The position numbers were made by a program, and so were the translations under genes. Source: Massilia polaris (GTDB lineage: Bacteria; Pseudomonadota; Gammaproteobacteria; Burkholderiales; Burkholderiaceae_D). From it: 64,000 bases of DNA. How positions within the stretch are numbered: the stretch's first letter is position 1; every line of letters starts with the position of its first letter. Positions 10,085 through 19,311 of this stretch are shown here, piece after piece. The stretch spans positions 434,001-498,000 of the forward strand of contig NZ_JABBGG010000002.1 in the NCBI RefSeq assembly GCF_012927275.1, read 5' to 3'. Under the pieces are notes generated by a model. The model saw nothing but the letters and a program-made list of their open reading frames with translations, searched no databases and was not told where the DNA came from.

Positions 10085-12892
10085 ATGACTTTCATACACC
10101 TGGCCCACCGGACGATGAGCATCCGCGCCAACCTGCGCAAGGTTGCCGTGCTGGCACTCGCATTCGCAGCCGCGCTTCCGGCCTATGCGCGCGAGCAGGT
10201 CACGCTGCAGCTCAAGCACCTCCACCAGTTCCAGTTCGCCGGCTATTACGCCGCGCTCGAAAAAGGCTATTACCACGACGCCGGCCTGGACGTTCGCATT
10301 CTCGAAGGCAAAGACGGCAACGAGCCCGAGCGCAGCGTCATTTCCGGCAAGGCCCAGTTCGGCGTAGGCAGCAGCAGCCTGCTGCTGGCGCGCCTGGCCG
10401 GCAAGCCTGTCGTCGTGCTCGGCACGATCTTCCAGCATTCGCCTAACGTCTTGCTGGTGGCGCGCGGGGAAGGCGTGCGCGACCTGCGTTCGATCGTCGG
10501 CAAGCGTGTGATGATCGGTTCGCTGACCGATGAACTGACCCAGGCCGACGAGCTGGTCGCGTACCTGACGAAAGAGGGCATCGCGATGTCCAGCCTGGTG
10601 CGTGTCGAGCACAGTTTCAATCCGGGCGACCTGGTGCGCGGCGAGGTCGAGGCCTTCTCGGCATACGTCACCAACGAGCCGTTTTTCCTGGAACGCGCCG
10701 GCTTTGCCTACGACCTGTACAGCCCGCGCGCGGCCGGCATCGATTTCTACGGCGACAACCTGTTTACCAGCGAGAACGAGATCGCGCTGCATCCGGAGCG
10801 GGTGCGAGCGTTCCGCGAGGCCAGTATGAAGGGCTGGGCGTACGCGATGAACAATCCGGAGGAGCTTGCCGACCTGATCCGCGCCAAATACACCCGCCGC
10901 CACACGCGCGAGCACCTGCTGTACGAAGCGCGCCAAATGATGCCGCTGGTGCAGCCGGTGCTGGTCGAGCTGGGCTACACCAATCCGGACCGCTGGCGCC
11001 ATATCGCAAATATTTATGCGGAGCTCGGAATGCTGCCCCGCAATGCCAACTTCGACGGCTTCCTGTACCGGGCCGGGAGACCGCTGCACCAGACCTGGCT
11101 GTTCCGCGTTGCGCTGGCCGCAGGCGTGCTGCTGCTCGGCGCCACGGCGATCCACTTTTCGCTGCTGGCGCGCGAGCGCAAACGCGTGCGCGAGACGATC
11201 CGCAAGGGCGAACGCCGCTTCCGCACGATGTTCGAAGAAGCCCCGATGGGCATCGCGCTGGTCGATTCGGCCACCGGCGAATTCAAGGACATCAACGCGC
11301 GCTACGCGCAGATCACCGGGCGCTCGTTCGAGGAAGTCATGCGCGCCGGCTGGGCCGACTTCGTCCATCCCGACGATGCCCCCGCGCTGCGCGCGCTGAC
11401 CGCCGGCGGGGCGTACGGCCTGAAGACCACGGCGCGCCTGGTGCGCCCGGACGGCTCGGTGGTGTGGATCGACATGTCGCTGGCGGCCATCGAAACCGAG
11501 TCGCAGGTGCACCCGCACCACCTGTGCATGATCGAGGACGTCACCGAGAAAAAGAAATCAGAGGCGCTGATCTGGCAGCAGGCCAATTTCGATACGCTGA
11601 CCCAGCTGCCGAACCGGCGCATGTTCCACGACCGCGTCGAATTCGAAATCGCCAAGAGCCGCCGCGACGGGCTGCGCATCGCCATCCTGTTCATCGACCT
11701 CGATCATTTCAAGGAAATCAACGACACGCTGGGCCACCACCAGGGCGACCTGCTGCTGGTCGAGGCGTCCGAGCGCATCCGCGCCTGCGTGCGCGCCACC
11801 GACACGGTAGCGCGGCTGGGCGGCGATGAATTCACGGTGATCCTGTCGGGGCTCGACGAGACCGCGCGCAGCGACGTGATCGCGCAGAAGATCCTCGACG
11901 CGATGCAGGCGCCGTTCGCGCTCGGCCAGGAGCAGGCGTTCGTGTCGGCCAGCATCGGTATCACCTTGTTTCCCGACGACGCCGACGACGTCGACAGCCT
12001 GCTCAAGCATGCCGACCAGGCCATGTACGCGGCCAAGGGCGCGGGCCGCAACCGCTTCAGCTACTTCACGCCGGCGCTGCAGGTGGCCGCGCTGAACCGC
12101 ATGCGCCTGACCAACGACCTGCGCGGCGCGATCAAGGGCCAGCAGCTGCGCGTGTACTTCCAGCCGATCGTCCACCTGGGCACCGGCCGCATCCACAAGG
12201 CCGAGGCGCTGGTGCGCTGGCAGCATCCGCAGCGCGGCCTGGTCAGTCCGCTCGAATTCATCCCGCTGGCCGAGTCGAGCGGCCTGATCGTCGAGATCGG
12301 CGAATGGGTGTTCAAGGAATCGGCGCGCTGGGCGCGGCAATGGCGCGGCGAGCACCATCCGGAGTTCCAGGTCAGCGTCAACCAGTCGCCGCTCGAGTTC
12401 CAGCGCGAAGGGCAGGGCTACGAGCACTGGTTCGCGCACCTGCGCGATATCGGGCTGGAGGGATCGGCGATGGTGGTCGAAATAACCGAAGGCCTGCTGC
12501 TCGACGCCAGCAGCGGAGTAACCGACAAGCTGTTGCAATTGCGCGACGCCGGCGTGCAGGTCGCGCTGGACGATTTCGGCACCGGCTATTCGTCCTTGTC
12601 CTATCTGAACAAGTTCGATATCGACTACCTGAAGATCGACCGCTCGTTCATCCGCAACCTGGCGCCGCAGTCGAGCGACATGGCCTTGTCGGAAGCGATC
12701 ATCGTGATGGCCCACAAGCTGGGGCTGCGGGTGGTGGCCGAAGGGGTCGAAACGGCCGAGCAGTGCGCCCTGCTGCTGAGGGCTGGCTGCGACTACGGCC
12801 AGGGCTATTTATTCTCGCCGCCGCTGCCGGCCGAGGACTTCGACGCGATGCTGCGCTCGCCGCTGGTGCTGCTCGACGGCGCACGCCGCTAG
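10085..12892 (+). CDS. NMT1/THI5-like sensor with PAS, GGDEF and EAL domains
   Basis: Domains in order: signal peptide; a periplasmic NMT1/THI5-type substrate-binding domain (QLKHLHQFQFAGYYAALEKG and on, about residues 35-330); one membrane segment (about 340-365, VALAAGVLLLGATAIHF); a PAS domain (about 375-495); GGDEF at 579-583, preceded by an RxxD inhibitory site (RATD) five residues upstream; and an EAL domain (E707-A-L, with DDFGTGYSSL later). Both catalytic signatures are intact, so it may make or break c-di-GMP in response to a periplasmic ligand of the thiamine-precursor-binding fold. The ligand is unknown. An alternative start at 10115 gives a tidier signal peptide (MSIRANLRKVAVLALAFAAA) and may be the true one. 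A second diguanylate cyclase gene follows 192 bases later. Confidence 0.9.
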   Translation: MTFIHLAHRTMSIRANLRKVAVLALAFAAALPAYAREQVTLQLKHLHQFQFAGYYAALEKGYYHDAGLDVRILEGKDGNEPERSVISGKAQFGVGSSSLLLARLAGKPVVVLGTIFQHSPNVLLVARGEGVRDLRSIVGKRVMIGSLTDELTQADELVAYLTKEGIAMSSLVRVEHSFNPGDLVRGEVEAFSAYVTNEPFFLERAGFAYDLYSPRAAGIDFYGDNLFTSENEIALHPERVRAFREASMKGWAYAMNNPEELADLIRAKYTRRHTREHLLYEARQMMPLVQPVLVELGYTNPDRWRHIANIYAELGMLPRNANFDGFLYRAGRPLHQTWLFRVALAAGVLLLGATAIHFSLLARERKRVRETIRKGERRFRTMFEEAPMGIALVDSATGEFKDINARYAQITGRSFEEVMRAGWADFVHPDDAPALRALTAGGAYGLKTTARLVRPDGSVVWIDMSLAAIETESQVHPHHLCMIEDVTEKKKSEALIWQQANFDTLTQLPNRRMFHDRVEFEIAKSRRDGLRIAILFIDLDHFKEINDTLGHHQGDLLLVEASERIRACVRATDTVARLGGDEFTVILSGLDETARSDVIAQKILDAMQAPFALGQEQAFVSASIGITLFPDDADDVDSLLKHADQAMYAAKGAGRNRFSYFTPALQVAALNRMRLTNDLRGAIKGQQLRVYFQPIVHLGTGRIHKAEALVRWQHPQRGLVSPLEFIPLAESSGLIVEIGEWVFKESARWARQWRGEHHPEFQVSVNQSPLEFQREGQGYEHWFAHLRDIGLEGSAMVVEITEGLLLDASSGVTDKLLQLRDAGVQVALDDFGTGYSSLSYLNKFDIDYLKIDRSFIRNLAPQSSDMALSEAIIVMAHKLGLRVVAEGVETAEQCALLLRAGCDYGQGYLFSPPLPAEDFDAMLRSPLVLLDGARR

Positions 12893-13084
12893 ACGGCGCA
12901 CACTAACAACGCGTGCGGACACCTTTCTATGACGAATTGCGTGTAATATAGTTCATTTGGGAAACACATGTTACAATTTTATTACACTCTGCCTGTCAAC
13001 AGACGGCATGTAGCTGAACGAAATTGAACGGGCCGCAGGCCACCCCTGCGGCGCCGCCGGTAGTGGCCCTGACGAGGAACTGCA

Positions 13085-14236
13085 GTGATCGATATTAAAA
13101 CATTCATGCTGGTGCTAGCCATCGGCAACATCGGCCTTGCAATGCTGATGGCGGGCTATGCACGGTCGCAGCGCCACCCGGCCATGCGCATCTGGAGCTG
13201 GTCCAAGCTGGTGGTCGGCTTCGCCTACCTGCTGGGCTGGCTCCAGGGGCCGGCGCCGTCGCCTTGGCACAGCATTTCCGCCAACACCCTGGTTATGCTC
13301 GGCATCACGCTGGAGGTGGCGGCGTATTGCACCTTCTTCGGATTCATCCATTGGAAGCGGGTGCTGTACCCGCTCGGCGGACTGTCGATCCTGGTCTACG
13401 TCGGGGTCCGCCTCTCCGGCGCGCCGCTGCCGCACGCGACAGCTTTCATGTCGAGCGTGATCGCGGTGATGATCGGCACCATGGCGTTCGTGCTGCTGCG
13501 TCCCGGCGGCGAGAGTTCGCTCCTGCGCCGCATCATCGGCGTCAACGATGCCGTATTTTTCCTGGCGATGAGCGCGCGCGCGCTGAGCGACCTGATGCCG
13601 GACAGCTTCACCCTGCTGACGCCACACGCGGCGCATGCGTTTACCTTCATCACCGGCTACCTGCTGGTGATCGTCAACGGCTTCGGCTTCCTGCTGCTGT
13701 GCAAGGAAAAGGACGACCGCGAAATGGCGCTGCTGGCCACCACCGACAGCCTGACGGGGCTGGTGAACCGGCGCGCCTTCTTCGAGCGCACCGATGCCGC
13801 GCGCATGCTGTCGGCGCGCCTGCGCAAGCCGATCTCGCTGATGATGCTCGACATCGACCACTTCAAGGCGCTCAACGACCGCTTCGGCCACGCCTGCGGC
13901 GACGAGGCGCTGTGCGTGTTCGCCGACACCTCGCGCGGCGTGCTGCGCGAGCACGACATCATGGGCCGCCTCGGCGGCGAGGAATTCGCGCTGGCGCTGC
14001 CGGGCACCGACCTGGCCGGCGCCCTCCAGGCCGCCGAACGCCTGCGCGAAGCGGTCGAGCGGGTGATCCTGCCCAAGCACGGCTACGCGATGACGGTCAG
14101 CATCGGCGTGGTGCTGATCGATCCGAACGAGGACATCAACAGTGCGCTGGCGCGCGCCGACCAGGCGCTGTACCAGGCCAAGAGCGGCGGGCGCAACCGG
14201 GTCGAGAGCGGCGAGCCGATCCTGAAGTTTGGATAA
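13085..14236 (+). CDS. Membrane diguanylate cyclase (GGDEF)
   Basis: A 383-residue protein with a GTG start and a GAGGAA ribosome site at about 13073-13078. The N-terminal about 210 residues hold six or seven hydrophobic segments with no recognised sensor family. The C-terminal GGDEF domain starts near TDSLTGLVNRRAF and contains G297-G-E-E-F301 with an RxxD inhibitory site (REHD) five residues before it. It should synthesise c-di-GMP at the inner membrane. The 5' leader contains a small GC-rich hairpin (CCGCAGG/CCTGCGG, about 13032-13052). It is a likely functional neighbour of the preceding GGDEF-EAL gene, although a 192-base gap separates them. Confidence 0.9.
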   Translation: MIDIKTFMLVLAIGNIGLAMLMAGYARSQRHPAMRIWSWSKLVVGFAYLLGWLQGPAPSPWHSISANTLVMLGITLEVAAYCTFFGFIHWKRVLYPLGGLSILVYVGVRLSGAPLPHATAFMSSVIAVMIGTMAFVLLRPGGESSLLRRIIGVNDAVFFLAMSARALSDLMPDSFTLLTPHAAHAFTFITGYLLVIVNGFGFLLLCKEKDDREMALLATTDSLTGLVNRRAFFERTDAARMLSARLRKPISLMMLDIDHFKALNDRFGHACGDEALCVFADTSRGVLREHDIMGRLGGEEFALALPGTDLAGALQAAERLREAVERVILPKHGYAMTVSIGVVLIDPNEDINSALARADQALYQAKSGGRNRVESGEPILKFG

Positions 14237-14272
14237 ATTGTCGAGGGTTTTACGCTATTTTTCGAAAAACCC

Positions 14273-14302
14273 TTGCGCAGGTCGAACGGTATTTGCTATG
14301 AT
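14273..14302 (+). promoter_or_regulatory. Candidate sigma-70 promoter for the tRNA-Val/tRNA-Asp pair
   Basis: TTGCGC (14273-14278) and TATGAT (14297-14302) are spaced by 18 bases, about 60 bases upstream of tRNA-Val. Pattern match only. Confidence 0.5.
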
Positions 14303-14364
14303 TCGGCCTCTTCAGACGCGATGACAAGCGTCGGATGCAGGAAGTCTCTGAGTTAAGCGTAGAT

Positions 14365-14440
14365 GGGTGCTTAGCTCAGTTGGTAGAGCGGCGCCCTTAC
14401 AAGGCGTAGGTCGGGAGTTCGACCCTCTCAGCACCCACCA
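14365..14440 (+). tRNA. tRNA-Val (anticodon TAC)
   Basis: Seventy-six bases with an encoded CCA end. The acceptor stem is GGGTGCT/AGCACCC, the D-loop is AGCTCAGTTGGTAGAGC, and the anticodon stem GCGCC/GGCGT encloses the loop CTTACAA, giving anticodon TAC. The T-arm carries GTTCGAC. It is followed 49 bases later by tRNA-Asp, probably in one transcript. Confidence 0.96.
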
Positions 14441-14489
14441 AGACTCAGGGACCTGCATCATGATCAGCAATACCGATCAGAGTAAAAAC

Positions 14490-14566
14490 GGAGTGGTAGT
14501 TCAGTTGGTTAGAATACCGGCCTGTCACGCCGGGGGTCGCGGGTTCGAGCCCCGTCCGCTCCGCCA
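14490..14566 (+). tRNA. tRNA-Asp (anticodon GTC)
   Basis: Seventy-seven bases with encoded CCA. The acceptor stem GGAGTGG/CCGCTCC has one G-U pair. The anticodon loop CTGTCAC gives GTC. The body is nearly identical to bacterial tRNA-Asp. A strong terminator follows at 14575. Confidence 0.96.
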
Positions 14567-14574
14567 GCATAAAG

Positions 14575-14606
14575 AAAAAGGGTCCGACTTGTCGGGCCCT
14601 TTTTCC
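14575..14606 (+). terminator. Intrinsic terminator of the tRNA operon
   Basis: The stem AAAAAGGGTCCGAC pairs with GTCGGGCCCTTTTT (one G-U pair) and the loop is 2 bases. The stem ends in a T-run. Confidence 0.85.
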
Positions 14607-15026
14607 ATTTTCGTTCCGCTAACATTCGACCGGCACTGCCGCATCCCCATCTTCCACCTTCGCTCTCTTCTGGCGTCCTTGCGCCGATGAATATCCGCGC
14701 GAATTTCGACTGCGGTGACATCATTTTGGCATCGATTTTTTAACAATCAGCATCAGAAGTGTCCAAATAAAAACAATCAATAAAACGGCGATAACCCGCC
14801 AATGCCGAACAACATTTGATTTTGATCAAACATTCCGTTCGAGTGTTGTGAATACGCTGAATTCGCTTGAATTTGCGAATCTTTACTTCCGTTTCGTCGT
14901 ACTCTGCAAAACCCGCCCAAAAGTGGGTTTGCGTGACAATTGCGCAAAAAATAGAAACGGTAGCGCGGGCCGATCCCCGGCGCGTGACTGCCACCATAAA
15001 GTTCTTACGGAAAAAAAGGATTTGAC
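14607..15026. other. AT-richer non-coding stretch before the subtilisin gene
   Basis: About 420 bases without a supportable gene. The composition is lower in GC than the surroundings. A small hairpin (AACCCGCCC-AAAA-GTGGGTT) lies near 14908-14931. This is probably the promoter and leader of the secreted protease, but I cannot identify a convincing -35/-10 pair. Confidence 0.5.
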
Positions 15027-16838
15027 ATGAAGCTGAAGCACTCGACGTACCCAGCAGTATTGGGAGTTTTTGCAGCTGCAGTAGTCATCGGCGGGCCTCT
15101 GACCGCCAACGCCGCCGTGCCGGAGTTCCAGGCACAGGTGGTTGCCCCAACCATGCAAACGGACCGCATGATCGTCAAGTACAAGGACTCCAAGCCTGCC
15201 GGCAAGGCCGCCGCCAGGCTCGCGGTTGTCGGCAAGGACCGCGAAGCGATCCTGACCCGCGCCGGCCAGCAGTTCGGCATGACCATGAAGCTGTCGCACG
15301 GCATCGCCACTGGTGCGCACGTCATGAAGCTTAACAAGCGCATGGACCTGGCCGAAGTGCAGAAGCTGGCGCGCGACCTGATGGAACGCGATCCGAACGT
15401 CGAATACGCTGAACCAGACCGCATCATGCAAAAGTTGTTCACCCCGAACGACACGCGCTACAACGAACAGTGGCACTACTTCGAAGCAACCGGCGGCCTG
15501 CGCGTCAACACCGCCTGGGACAAGGCCACCGGCACCGGCGTCAACGTTGCCGTCATCGATACCGGCTACCGTCCGCACGCTGACCTGAGCGGCAAGATTG
15601 TCGGCGGCTACGACTTCATCGCCGACACCTTCATCTCGAACGACGGCAACGGCCGCGATTCCGACGCCAGCGATCCGGGCGACAATATCGTCGTCGGCGA
15701 ATGCGGCGGCGGCCAGCCGACCCAGAACCAGAACTCCAGCTGGCACGGCACCCACGTTGCCGGCACCATCGCGGCGGCGACCAACAACGGTTCCGGCGTC
15801 GCCGGCGTGGCCTACAACGCCAAGGTGGTTCCGGTACGCGTACTGGGCAAGTGCGGCGGCTACACTTCCGACATTGCCGACGCGATCATCTGGGCATCGG
15901 GCGGCACTGTCAGCGGTGTTCCGGCCAACGCCAACGTGGCCAAGGTCATCAATATGTCGCTGGGCGGCGGCGGCGCATGCGACACCACCAGCCAGAACGC
16001 GATCAACAGCGCCCGCTCGCGCGGCACCGTCGTGATCGTGGCGGCCGGTAACGAAAACACCAATGCCAGCAATTCCAACCCGGCCAACTGCGCCGGCGTG
16101 GTGACTGTCGCCGCGACCAACCGTTCCGGTGGCCGCGCCTGGTACTCGAACTACGGCACCGTGGTTGATGTTGCAGCCCCTGGCGGCGACACCAGCGTTT
16201 CGGCCAACGGCATCCTGTCGACCCTGAACGCCGGCACCGGCGCGCCTGGTGCGGACAACTACGCGTTCTACCAGGGCACCTCGATGGCGACCCCGCACGT
16301 TGCGGGCGTCGCTGCGCTGATGCTGTCGAAGAACGCAGCGTTGACCCCTGACCAGATCGAAAGCATGCTGAAGTCGAGCGCGCGCGCTTTCCCGGCAACC
16401 TGCACCAGCTGTGGCAGCGGCATCGTCGACGCTAACGCTGCGGTTGATGCGGCAATTGGCGGCGGCGGCGGAACCACGCTGGCCGAAAGCGAGGCGAACA
16501 ACACGACCGCCACGGCTGATGCGGTCACGGTCAGCGGCACGACGGTCAACGCCAACATGGGTACGACGACTGACACGGACTACTTCCTCGTCCAGCTGCC
16601 AGCAGGAAAAACGCTGACGTCGGTCCTGACCCCAGGCGCCGGCAAGGACTATGACCTGTTCGTGTACAACAGCACTGGCGCGCTGATCGGTTCGAGCGAG
16701 AACGGCGCCGGCGCCGTCGACACGGTCGCGGTCACCAACACCGGCACCGGCACGCTGGCCCGTTACGTGCGCGTTACGTACTACAGCGGCGGCACTGGCG
16801 CAACCAACGGCACATACACCCTGAAACTGACCTGGTAA
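15027..16838 (+). CDS. Secreted subtilisin-like S8 serine protease with PPC domain
   Basis: A 603-residue preproprotein. A basic start and hydrophobic stretch (about residues 1-30) form the signal peptide. An I9-like propeptide follows (DRMIVKYKDSKP to NVEYAEPDRIMQ). The catalytic triad is D178 (AVIDTGYRPH), H240 (HGTHVAGTIAA) and S419 (GTSMATPHVAG). From about residue 485 there is a pre-peptidase C-terminal (PPC) domain, starting LAESEANNTTATADAV and ending TYTLKLTW. The AAGGA site lies just before ATG. Secreted proteases of this layout are autoprocessed outside the cell. A terminator follows directly, so it is monocistronic. Confidence 0.95.
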   Translation: MKLKHSTYPAVLGVFAAAVVIGGPLTANAAVPEFQAQVVAPTMQTDRMIVKYKDSKPAGKAAARLAVVGKDREAILTRAGQQFGMTMKLSHGIATGAHVMKLNKRMDLAEVQKLARDLMERDPNVEYAEPDRIMQKLFTPNDTRYNEQWHYFEATGGLRVNTAWDKATGTGVNVAVIDTGYRPHADLSGKIVGGYDFIADTFISNDGNGRDSDASDPGDNIVVGECGGGQPTQNQNSSWHGTHVAGTIAAATNNGSGVAGVAYNAKVVPVRVLGKCGGYTSDIADAIIWASGGTVSGVPANANVAKVINMSLGGGGACDTTSQNAINSARSRGTVVIVAAGNENTNASNSNPANCAGVVTVAATNRSGGRAWYSNYGTVVDVAAPGGDTSVSANGILSTLNAGTGAPGADNYAFYQGTSMATPHVAGVAALMLSKNAALTPDQIESMLKSSARAFPATCTSCGSGIVDANAAVDAAIGGGGGTTLAESEANNTTATADAVTVSGTTVNANMGTTTDTDYFLVQLPAGKTLTSVLTPGAGKDYDLFVYNSTGALIGSSENGAGAVDTVAVTNTGTGTLARYVRVTYYSGGTGATNGTYTLKLTW

Positions 16839-16873
16839 TACCTGGACAGTAACAGGCTGGACGTAATGTAAGG

Positions 16874-16910
16874 AAGGGACGGGTGGCTTTTGCTGCCCGT
16901 CCCTTTCCCG
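16874..16910 (+). terminator. Intrinsic terminator of the subtilisin gene
   Basis: A 14-bp stem (16874-16887 with 16892-16905, two G-U pairs) and a 4-base loop lie 35 bases after the stop. The T-run is short. Confidence 0.75.
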
Positions 16911-16913
16911 TTT

Positions 16914-18055
16914 GGGGTCAGGTCTGGCATTCGGACACGGGCTCGACCAGAAACGGTCTTCTGCGCGCTCTAACAGCTGCGCGAATGATCGCAAGGTGCA
17001 AGCGGTTTTGAGAGAGTCCGACCGCCGCGAAGACGACGCGGAGTCAGTCTTCGGAGGATGCTGAAGCGCAATCGTTAGTTTTCAGCCGCGCGGCGTAGCG
17101 CGACCTCCACATCCACCAACCTCGCCACTGCACGGCTAACTGTTTTCACCGACACGCCAAAGTGCCGGGCAATGTCGCCCATCGAAAAAGCCGTCGACCG
17201 ATATGCATCTCCCATCGCCTCGTCTCGCGACGGGTGCAAGCGCTCGTATTCCGACAGCGATAAAGCCCTGCTACGGCGTTGGATGCGCGGAACTTCCGCG
17301 ACACACGCGGGATCATGGAGCTTCGAATGTGGCCCCAAAAACATTTCATCACCTAAGATCAGTTGATGTCTTGTTAGCTTGAGCGGGCTTGCCGCGCCCA
17401 GCCCCTCGTCAACAAAAGTGCAGTACGCCTCAACGGGACTGGTGCGCGCTGATCCAAACTGTTCAAGCGTCCACGTTTTGTCCAGCCATCGGGGTGACGG
17501 CGCCGCCCCGGCCATGTAGCGGTAACTGCTCCACTGCCAATCCTCCGGCCGGGCGACGATGCCTGCGCGCACCGGATTGAGGACGACGTAACGACTTAGT
17601 TCCAGAAGGTGACGTTCCTTCTGGACCACGACCGCATGGTAGCGGCCTTGAAACATATGTCCCACAAGTTCATGTCGCCGGTTCACATACTGCGAATAAA
17701 CGCCGTTCAGGTGACGCATCCCGCGCGCCAGGCCGCCGTCTATTGTTTCCACCATGAGGTGGTAATGGTTGGTCATCTGACAATATGCATGAACGGAGAA
17801 ATTGAACCTCATACAGACCTGTCGCAGGATCCTCAGCCATACGCGACGGTCGACGTCATCATGATAGATGCGGTTTTTCCGGTTGCCGCGCGCCGTCACG
17901 TGATACAGCGCGCCTGGAAATTCGAGTCGAAGTGGTCTGCTCATGAGAGGACTGTAAGCGTCGCCGCCACGCCGAACATGACTAAACTCATGTGTGCCCG
18001 CAGGGGCGCAACGAATTCATGGATGAGATTGTGTCCAAATGACAGACCTGACCCC
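16914..18055. mobile_element. RAYT element bounded by 25-bp inverted repeats
   Basis: The bases at 16914-16938 and the reverse complement of 18031-18055 agree at 23 of 25 positions (both begin GGGGTCAGGTCTG on the outward strand). They bracket a single full-length Y1/HUH transposase gene. This marks the ends of a 1.14-kb mobile unit. IS200/REP transposases usually use hairpins rather than classical inverted repeats, so the repeats may be the recognition sites of the RAYT protein. No target duplication was identified. Confidence 0.7.
17075..17944 (-). CDS. REP-associated tyrosine transposase (RAYT, Y1/HUH superfamily)
   Basis: A 289-residue protein starting MSRPLRLEFPGALYHVTARG, the usual start of RAYT proteins. 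The HUH metal-binding motif is H60-Y-H62 in QMTNHYHLMVE. The presumed nucleophile is Y83 in LNGVYSQYVNRRH, followed by GHMFQGRYH. The C-terminal 80 residues form a separate helix-turn-helix-like region (FSMGDIARHFGVSVKTVSRAV). The gene is intact, with no frameshift. These single-copy enzymes are linked to the spread of REP palindromes; several REP-like hairpins are present elsewhere in this window. It sits between 25-bp inverted repeats. Confidence 0.9.
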   Translation of the reverse strand: MSRPLRLEFPGALYHVTARGNRKNRIYHDDVDRRVWLRILRQVCMRFNFSVHAYCQMTNHYHLMVETIDGGLARGMRHLNGVYSQYVNRRHELVGHMFQGRYHAVVVQKERHLLELSRYVVLNPVRAGIVARPEDWQWSSYRYMAGAAPSPRWLDKTWTLEQFGSARTSPVEAYCTFVDEGLGAASPLKLTRHQLILGDEMFLGPHSKLHDPACVAEVPRIQRRSRALSLSEYERLHPSRDEAMGDAYRSTAFSMGDIARHFGVSVKTVSRAVARLVDVEVALRRAAEN

Positions 18056-18090
18056 CACCCAAAGCTTGCAAGGAAAGCGATTTCCCATAA

Positions 18091-18110
18091 TACTGTATGG
18101 AATTGCAGTA
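18091..18110. promoter_or_regulatory. LexA (SOS) box upstream of dinB
   Basis: TACTGTATGGAATTGCAGTA has the outer TACTG/CAGTA arms of the SOS operator (core CTGT-N8-GCAG, one mismatch from CTGT-N8-ACAG). It ends one base before a TTG codon and 25 bases before the GTG start of dinB, well placed to repress dinB. Confidence 0.7.
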
Positions 18111-18135
18111 GTTGCCCGATGGGGCACGCCAACGA

Positions 18136-19206
18136 GTGAACGCCCCGGTCCGAAAAATCATCCACTGCGATTGCGATTGTTTCTATGCATCGGTAGAGAT
18201 GCGCGACAATCCGGCGCTGCGCGACGTGCCGCTGGCCGTCGGCGGCCGCCCGGACCAGCGCGGCGTCGTCGCCACCTGCAATTACGAGGCGCGCCGCTAT
18301 GGCATCCATTCGGCGATGGCGACCGCCCAGGCGCTCAAGCTTTGCCCGGACCTCGTCGTGATTCCGCCCAACATGGAAAAATACCGCGTGGCGTCGCGGC
18401 AGATCCTTGCCATCTATAACAACTACACCGAGCTGGTCGAGCCGCTGTCGCTGGACGAGGCTTACCTCGACGTGTCCGAATCGCCTCACTGCAAGGGCAG
18501 CGCCACCCTGATCGCGCAGGAGATCCGCCAGCGAATTTTCGAGACCGTCGGCATCACCGCGTCGGCGGGGGTCGGCCCGAACAAGTTCGTGGCGAAGGTG
18601 GCGAGCGACTGGAACAAGCCGGACGGATTGTTCCTCGTCCGGCCGGAGGAAGTCGATGCGTTCGTCGCCGTCTTGCCGGTCAAGAAGCTGTGGGGTGTCG
18701 GCAAGGTGACCGCCGCCAAACTCAACCAGCTGGGCGCGGAGAACTGCGGCGACCTGCGCAGCTGGACCTTGCCTGACCTGGAACACCATTTCGGCAGCTT
18801 CGGGGCCCGCCTGCATGCTTTGTGCCGGGGCATCGACAATCGCGCGGTATCGACTTCGCGCGAGCGCAAGTCGGTCAGCGTCGAGGAGACCTACACGCCC
18901 GACGTGCCTGACCTGGCAGCCTGCCTGGCCTTGCTGCCCGAATTGCTGGACAGGCTGCAGGTGCGCATCAAACGCTCAGGCGCCGATGCGTCGGCGCAAA
19001 AACCTTTCGTGAAGATCAAGTTTTCGGATTTTCGCCAGACCACGGTCGAGTCGGTAGGCGCGGCGCCGGCCCTCGCCCATTTCGAATCCCTCATCGAAAC
19101 CGGGTACCTGCGCGGCAAACGGCCGGTGCGCCTGCTCGGTCTGGGCGTGCGTCTCGGGGAAGTGGAGAAGCTCGAGCAGCTGAGCCTGTTTAGCGACATT
19201 GAGTGA
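18136..19206 (+). CDS. dinB: DNA polymerase IV (Y-family translesion polymerase)
   Basis: Starting at GTG 18136, the product is 356 residues (MNAPVRKIIHCDCDCFYASVE). An upstream TTG at 18112 would add 8 residues, but it abuts the LexA box, so the GTG is preferred; there is no ATG option. Catalytic acidic residues are visible: D12 in CDCDCFYASVE and D107-E108 in SLDEAYLDV. The palm and finger motif YEARRYGIHSAM and the C-terminal little-finger region are present, ending LEQLSLFSDIE; a QLSLF-type tail is the usual beta-clamp binding motif. It performs error-prone bypass synthesis. The upstream LexA box indicates SOS control. Confidence 0.93.
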   Translation: MNAPVRKIIHCDCDCFYASVEMRDNPALRDVPLAVGGRPDQRGVVATCNYEARRYGIHSAMATAQALKLCPDLVVIPPNMEKYRVASRQILAIYNNYTELVEPLSLDEAYLDVSESPHCKGSATLIAQEIRQRIFETVGITASAGVGPNKFVAKVASDWNKPDGLFLVRPEEVDAFVAVLPVKKLWGVGKVTAAKLNQLGAENCGDLRSWTLPDLEHHFGSFGARLHALCRGIDNRAVSTSRERKSVSVEETYTPDVPDLAACLALLPELLDRLQVRIKRSGADASAQKPFVKIKFSDFRQTTVESVGAAPALAHFESLIETGYLRGKRPVRLLGLGVRLGEVEKLEQLSLFSDIE

Positions 19207-19311
19207 ATAAATTTATGCGCCGCAGCATGCAACATCCACCCTTCCGGGGCGGGATCGAGCGTGTAGAATGGCGTTCCCCTGGAAACAATGACTGAAACAA
19301 GGCATAGCAAA

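Noticed and set aside
13020-13084. Possible c-di-GMP riboswitch before the second GGDEF gene
   Set aside because: Only a simple hairpin is seen; the GEMM core motifs are not recognisable.
14883-16994. Minus-strand 703-residue frame opposite the subtilisin gene
   Set aside because: Reversed codons of a GC-rich gene; it also crosses the gene's terminator and leader.
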